From Clostridiales bacterium UBA1758 (lineage in GTDB: Bacteria; Bacillota; Clostridia; Oscillospirales; UBA1758), in NCBI GenBank assembly GCA_002315595.1, contig DCHG01000068.1, positions 1 to 8,095 of the forward strand: DNA of 8,095 nucleotides, given 5' to 3'. A program made the translations under genes and the position numbers. Shown here piece after piece: positions 4,918-8,095 of the stretch. The first letter of the stretch is position 1. Each line of letters opens with the position of its first letter. The notes beneath the pieces are model-generated. The model was not told the origin of the DNA. It searched no databases and was given only the letters and a program-made list of their open reading frames with translations.

Positions 4918-6087
4918 ATGGACAAAGCATATCTGAAAAAGAAATTTGAAGAAATCTTCGGCGAAGGCGGCGACATCCGTTTCTTCTTCGCCCCTGCCCG
5001 TATCAACCTCATCGGTGAACACATCGACTATAACGGCGGGTATGTTTTCCCCGCCGCACTGACGCTGATGAATGTCGCCGTCTGCCGTAAGCGCAACGAT
5101 AACCTCATCTCCCTTGCCGCCGATGACATTCCGGGTGCGAAAATCACCTTCCCGCTTGATAAACTCAAACTCTATCGCGGCACCAGTTGGGGCGCGTATC
5201 AACTCGGTTGCGCCTATTATTTGCAGGAAGCCGGCTACGAAGTACCGGGTTGCGATATGCTCTATTGGGGCAATGTTCCGTTCGGAAGCGGACTTTCTTC
5301 CTCTGCTTCGATCGAAGTTCTGACCTGCGTTGCCCTCGCCACCCTCGGCGGACGTAAAGACCTCGATATGACCGAAATTTCGCTGATTTCCCAGCGTTGC
5401 GAAAACAAATTCTGCGGCGTCAACTGCGGTATTATGGATCAGTTTGCCTCCGCCAACGGCAAAAAAAACCACGCAATGCTTCTCGACTGTAACGCCATTC
5501 AGGCGACACTTGTTCCGCTAAATCTCGACGGATACTCGATCATCGCCACCAATACCAACAAAAAACGCGGACTTGCCGACACCTATTATAATCTCCGCCG
5601 TGCCCAATGTGAGCAGGCGGTCGAGGATCTGAAAGTCAAGTTCCCGAACCTCAAATATCTGTGCGAACTCACCCCGGATCAACTTGAAGAAAACATCGAA
5701 CTCATCAAAGATAAGACGGCATGGCCGCGTGCCCGCCACGCCGTGCAGGAAAATGCGCGTGTTCTTGAAAGCGTCGAAGTCCTCAAAAAGGGCGATATCA
5801 AACGCTTTGGTGAACTGATGATCGCGTCCCACAATTCGCTTCGTGACCTGTATGAAATGACCGGTCCCGAACTTGACGCACTCAACGACGCCGCACTCAC
5901 CGTTCCGGGCGTCATCGGCTCCCGTATGACCGGCGCAGGCTACGGCGGATGCACCGTCAGCATTGTCAAAAACGAAAATGTGGAAGATTTCAAACGCATC
6001 GTCGGCAAACTCTACACCGAAAAGACCGGCCTTGTTCCGTCCTTCTATATTTCCGAAATCGGCGACGGTGCCGGCGAACTCAAATAA
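4918..6087 (+). CDS. galK: Galactokinase
   Basis: GalK phosphorylates alpha-D-galactose with ATP to galactose-1-phosphate, the entry step of the Leloir pathway. The 389-residue protein is a full-length GHMP kinase. The galactokinase signature ARINLIGEHIDYNGG spans 27-41, with R28, E34 and D37 contacting sugar or catalytic groups. The phosphate-binding loop FGSGLSSSAS spans 122-131. The catalytic base is D174 in CGIMDQFAS, and GAGYGG (339-344) is the third GHMP motif. RARHAVQEN (271-279) is also typical of galactokinases. The ATG has the ribosome site AAAGGAAG (4903-4910). galE follows 15 bp later, so galK and galE are translated from one mRNA. Upstream, 235 bp of repeat hairpins separate it from galT and no convincing promoter is seen, so it may depend on transcription through the repeats. 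Confidence 0.97.
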   Translation: MDKAYLKKKFEEIFGEGGDIRFFFAPARINLIGEHIDYNGGYVFPAALTLMNVAVCRKRNDNLISLAADDIPGAKITFPLDKLKLYRGTSWGAYQLGCAYYLQEAGYEVPGCDMLYWGNVPFGSGLSSSASIEVLTCVALATLGGRKDLDMTEISLISQRCENKFCGVNCGIMDQFASANGKKNHAMLLDCNAIQATLVPLNLDGYSIIATNTNKKRGLADTYYNLRRAQCEQAVEDLKVKFPNLKYLCELTPDQLEENIELIKDKTAWPRARHAVQENARVLESVEVLKKGDIKRFGELMIASHNSLRDLYEMTGPELDALNDAALTVPGVIGSRMTGAGYGGCTVSIVKNENVEDFKRIVGKLYTEKTGLVPSFYISEIGDGAGELK

Positions 6088-6102
6088 TTCTGGGAGGCTA
6101 CT

Positions 6103-7089
6103 ATGGCAATTCTCGTTTGCGGCGGCGCCGGCTATGTCGGCAGTCATACCGCCCATGCACTCCGTGACGCGGGCTACGATTGCGTCATTCTCGACAACCT
6201 TTCGAAAGGTCACCGTGAAGCGGTGGAAGGCTTCGACCTCATTCAGGGCGACCTTTGGGATACCGAACTTCTTAACCGCATTTTTGAACAGTATAAGATC
6301 GACGGCGTCATCCATTTCGCCGCATTTTCGCTTGTCGGCGAAAGCGTGACCAAGCCCCTCGACTACTACGAAAACAACGTCGGTGCGACGCACAATCTGC
6401 TCAAAGCGATGCTTGCGCACGGCGTCAACAAGATCGTGTTTTCTTCCACCGCCGCCACCTATGGCGAACCCGAACGCATCCCGATCAAGGAAACCGATCG
6501 CACTTTCCCAACCAATCCGTATGGCGAAACCAAACTCGCCATCGAAAAAATGTTTAAGTGGAGCGACGCCGCCTATGGGCTGAAATATGTCTGCCTGCGT
6601 TACTTCAATGCCGCCGGCGCACAGCCCGACGGTGAAATCGGCGAAGACCACTCGCCCGAAACGCATTTGATCCCGCTGGTGTTGCAAACCGCCCTCGGCA
6701 AACGCGATTGTATCAAAATCTTCGGCGACGATTATGATACCAAAGACGGTACCTGCGTGCGTGACTATGTCCATGTCTGTGACCTCGCCAGCGCCCATAT
6801 TCTTGCGCTTCAACGCTTGATCAACGGCGGCGAAAGTGGCATTTTCAACCTCGGAAGCAGTACGGGATTTTCCAATCTCGAAGTCATTGAAACCGCCCGT
6901 CGTGTCACCGGCATCAATTTCAAAAGCGAAATGGCGCCCCGACGCCCCGGCGATCCCGCCGTTCTCGTCGCTTCTTCCGACGCCGCCCGTAGCGAACTCG
7001 GCTGGAAGCCGACGCGTTCCGATATCGAAACGATCATCGCAGACGCGTGGAACTGGCATATCGGTCATCCCGACGGGTATCGTAAATAA
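6103..7089 (+). CDS. galE: UDP-glucose 4-epimerase
   Basis: GalE interconverts UDP-galactose and UDP-glucose using tightly bound NAD, regenerating UDP-glucose for GalT and supplying UDP-galactose for glycan synthesis. The 328-residue product is an extended short-chain dehydrogenase. The Rossmann motif GGAGYVGSH spans 7-15 and D31 follows the second strand. FSSTAATYGEP (113-123) holds T116 where E. coli has Ser124, as in Bacillus-type GalE. The catalytic YxxxK is Y140 and K144 (PYGETK). YFNAAGA and RRPGDPA are further family blocks. The ribosome site GGGAGG (6092-6097) is strong. It is the last gene of the unit: a clear intrinsic terminator starts 7 bp after the stop codon. A specificity for N-acetylated sugars cannot be excluded from the sequence, but the position next to galK supports the galactose role. 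Confidence 0.97.
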   Translation: MAILVCGGAGYVGSHTAHALRDAGYDCVILDNLSKGHREAVEGFDLIQGDLWDTELLNRIFEQYKIDGVIHFAAFSLVGESVTKPLDYYENNVGATHNLLKAMLAHGVNKIVFSSTAATYGEPERIPIKETDRTFPTNPYGETKLAIEKMFKWSDAAYGLKYVCLRYFNAAGAQPDGEIGEDHSPETHLIPLVLQTALGKRDCIKIFGDDYDTKDGTCVRDYVHVCDLASAHILALQRLINGGESGIFNLGSSTGFSNLEVIETARRVTGINFKSEMAPRRPGDPAVLVASSDAARSELGWKPTRSDIETIIADAWNWHIGHPDGYRK

Positions 7090-7095
7090 GTTATC

Positions 7096-7130
7096 AAAAA
7101 GGCGTGAAAACGATGTTTTCACGCCTTTTT
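7096..7130 (+). terminator. Strong intrinsic terminator after galE
   Basis: GGCGTGAAAA (7101-7110) and TTTTCACGCC (7116-7125) form a perfect 10-bp stem around the loop CGATG, preceded by A5 (7096-7100) and followed by T5 (7126-7130). The flanking A and T runs could extend the stem to 15 bp and let it work on both strands. It closes the epimerase-gal unit and separates it from the creatininase-family gene. Confidence 0.95.
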
Positions 7131-7144
7131 ACGCAAAAATAATG

Positions 7145-7160
7145 CCTTTGGCAAAAGGAG
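7145..7160 (+). promoter_or_regulatory. Ribosome site partly hidden in a small hairpin
   Basis: The Shine-Dalgarno site AAAGGAG (7154-7160) lies 7 nt before the ATG of the creatininase-family gene. CCTTT (7145-7149) can pair with AAAGG (7154-7158) around GGCA, covering most of it. A competing mini-hairpin TGCC-TTT-GGCA (7143-7153) would leave the site free. Both are short, so any effect on translation is speculative. No good promoter is visible between the terminator and the gene. Confidence 0.35.
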
Positions 7161-7167
7161 AACTACT

Positions 7168-7977
7168 ATGCAATGGGAATTACTGACGCCTGCCGAATTC
7201 AAAAAACTCGCCCGTGAAGAGCAGATCTGTATCCTTCCGATCGGCTCATTGGAACGCCATGGGGAGCATTTGCCTTTCGGAACGGATGCGCTGACCTCGC
7301 ATCATCTCGCCTGCAAGGCGGCGGAAATGGAGCCTTGTGTCGTCTTCCCGCCGTATTGGTTCGGGCAAGTGCACGAAGCGTCGTGTTTTGCGGGTGCGAT
7401 CAATTTTCCGTCAAGACTTTGCCTTGAAATGCTCGAAACCCTCTGTGACCAGATCGCACATAACGGCTTCAAAAAAATCGTTATTTTGAACGGTCAAGGC
7501 GGAAATATCAATATGCTTGAATATTTCGCGATGTCAAATCTCGACCGCAAGGTCGACTACACGCTCTATATCGTACGCGGCGTGAATATCAACGGACGGC
7601 ACGTCGCTGAACTCGGCGATCTTTGGGATACTGTTCCGGGACACGCCGGCGAATCCGAAACCAGTTTTCTCATGGCGGTCGCGCCCCAGGCTGTTCGTAT
7701 GGATCAGCAGTGCTTTGCCGAGCCGATCAAACCCCGTGGGCTGATGCAGCCGATGCTCGACGCAGGTGCAACAAACGGACTTTGGTGGTACGCCGACTAT
7801 CCCAAAAACGTGACCGAATCACCTTCTGCCGCGACCGAAGAAAAAGGCAAGCGCATTATGGAAGCGCGTGCGAAGGATCTCGCGGAATTGTTGAAATTCA
7901 TCAAAGAAGATACGGTCGTTCCCGCCCTGCAAAAGGAATTTTATGATCGTGTTGACCATGTAAAAGACTTGAAATAA
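7168..7977 (+). CDS. Creatininase-family amidohydrolase (COG1402 type)
   Basis: This family includes creatininase, the formamide hydrolase ArfB and the mycofactocin peptidase MftE: cytosolic metal enzymes that hydrolyse C-N amide-type bonds. The 269-residue product has the first metal motif PIGSLERHGEHLPFGTD (24-40), giving E29, H31 and D40 with the same spacing as Glu34, His36 and Asp45 of creatininase. FGQVHEA (65-71) and GHAGESETS (158-166) are also characteristic. The motif normally written NGHGGN reads NGQGGN here (108-113): Q110 replaces the histidine that binds metal in creatininase (His120), and the codon is CAA. The enzyme may therefore bind one metal differently, use another substrate, or be impaired. 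The ribosome site is AAAGGAG (7154-7160). It lies beyond the galE terminator and is probably expressed separately. Substrate unknown; the gal neighbourhood does not define it. Confidence 0.92.
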   Translation: MQWELLTPAEFKKLAREEQICILPIGSLERHGEHLPFGTDALTSHHLACKAAEMEPCVVFPPYWFGQVHEASCFAGAINFPSRLCLEMLETLCDQIAHNGFKKIVILNGQGGNINMLEYFAMSNLDRKVDYTLYIVRGVNINGRHVAELGDLWDTVPGHAGESETSFLMAVAPQAVRMDQQCFAEPIKPRGLMQPMLDAGATNGLWWYADYPKNVTESPSAATEEKGKRIMEARAKDLAELLKFIKEDTVVPALQKEFYDRVDHVKDLK

Positions 7978-7998
7978 CGACAATTCCAAATAGTTTTG

Positions 7999-8042
7999 CC
8001 TTTGCGGAAGGTGTCGACGATGCCGACGGATGAGGTTATGAA
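7999..8042. repeat. Hairpin repeat of the GGATGAGG type, copy B (left part shortened)
   Basis: A small stem CCTT (7999-8002)/AAGG (8008-8011) is followed by GTCG (8013-8016)/CGAC (8024-8027), and then by 8025-8042, which matches 4739-4756 at 17 of 18 positions. Compared with copy A, the left end (CCTC arm) is absent or unrecognisable and the long inner stem is replaced by a shorter one. It begins 22 bp after the creatininase-family gene. Confidence 0.7.
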
Positions 8043-8051
8043 ACTCCACCC

Positions 8052-8095
8052 GTCATTGCGAGGAGGGCAACGCCCGACAGTGCGGCTCACGTATT
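8052..8095 (+). repeat. Palindromic dispersed repeat, copy 6 (at window edge)
   Basis: The left arm GTCATTGCGAGG (8052-8063) is intact. It is followed by the hairpin GGGC-AAC-GCCC (8065-8075) and CGAC, the same hairpin type as copy 1. The right arm (GTGCGGCTCACGTA) is degenerate compared with GTGGCAATCCGT, so the copy is probably damaged. Positions 7978-8095 contain no gene. Confidence 0.75.

Noticed and set aside
5518..7122. A 534-codon open frame on the minus strand opposite galK, galE and the galE terminator
   Set aside because: It runs across two clearly identified genes and the terminator, has low-complexity Phe/Gly/Asp-rich translation with no recognisable motif, and reflects rarity of certain codons on the sense strand.

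Overview
The window looks like chromosomal DNA of a low-to-mid GC Firmicute, most likely an uncultured gut-type member of the Clostridia. That assignment is inference. It rests on the rsmD-coaD-coiled-coil gene order that is common in Clostridia, strong purine-rich Shine-Dalgarno sites before most genes, a consensus sigma-A type promoter, and two dispersed palindromic repeat types that I recall from gut Clostridia. All eight convincing genes lie on the + strand. No phage, plasmid, transposase, CRISPR, rRNA or tRNA gene is visible.

Layout. Positions 1-254 hold no gene, only three copies of a short palindromic repeat in alternating orientation and one extra hairpin. A near-perfect promoter (255-283) then drives rsmD (16S rRNA methyltransferase), coaD (phosphopantetheine adenylyltransferase) and a small coiled-coil protein. 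Positions 1911-2041 carry several hairpins, two of them mutually exclusive, and a weak candidate promoter. Next come two different TIM-barrel sugar isomerase/epimerase-like genes and then galT, spaced by 26 bp each. A 235-bp gap between galT and galK is filled with repeat hairpins. galK and galE follow, 15 bp apart, and a strong intrinsic terminator (7096-7130) closes the unit. A creatininase-family amidohydrolase gene follows, and the window ends in the same repeat types with which it began.

How the genes work together. galT, galK and galE supply the kinase, uridylyltransferase and epimerase of the Leloir pathway, taking galactose to glucose-1-phosphate; a galactose mutarotase (galM) is absent. 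The two isomerase-like genes probably belong to the same transcription unit, which suggests handling of another sugar or keto-sugar alongside galactose; their substrates cannot be read from the sequence. The first three genes are housekeeping.

No wholly new system is evident. The most interesting items are the BIME-like alternating repeats with an apparent compensatory stem change, their location inside the gal unit, the repeated pairing of two repeat families, a possible alternative-hairpin leader before the first epimerase gene, and a His-to-Gln change at an expected metal ligand of the creatininase-family protein.
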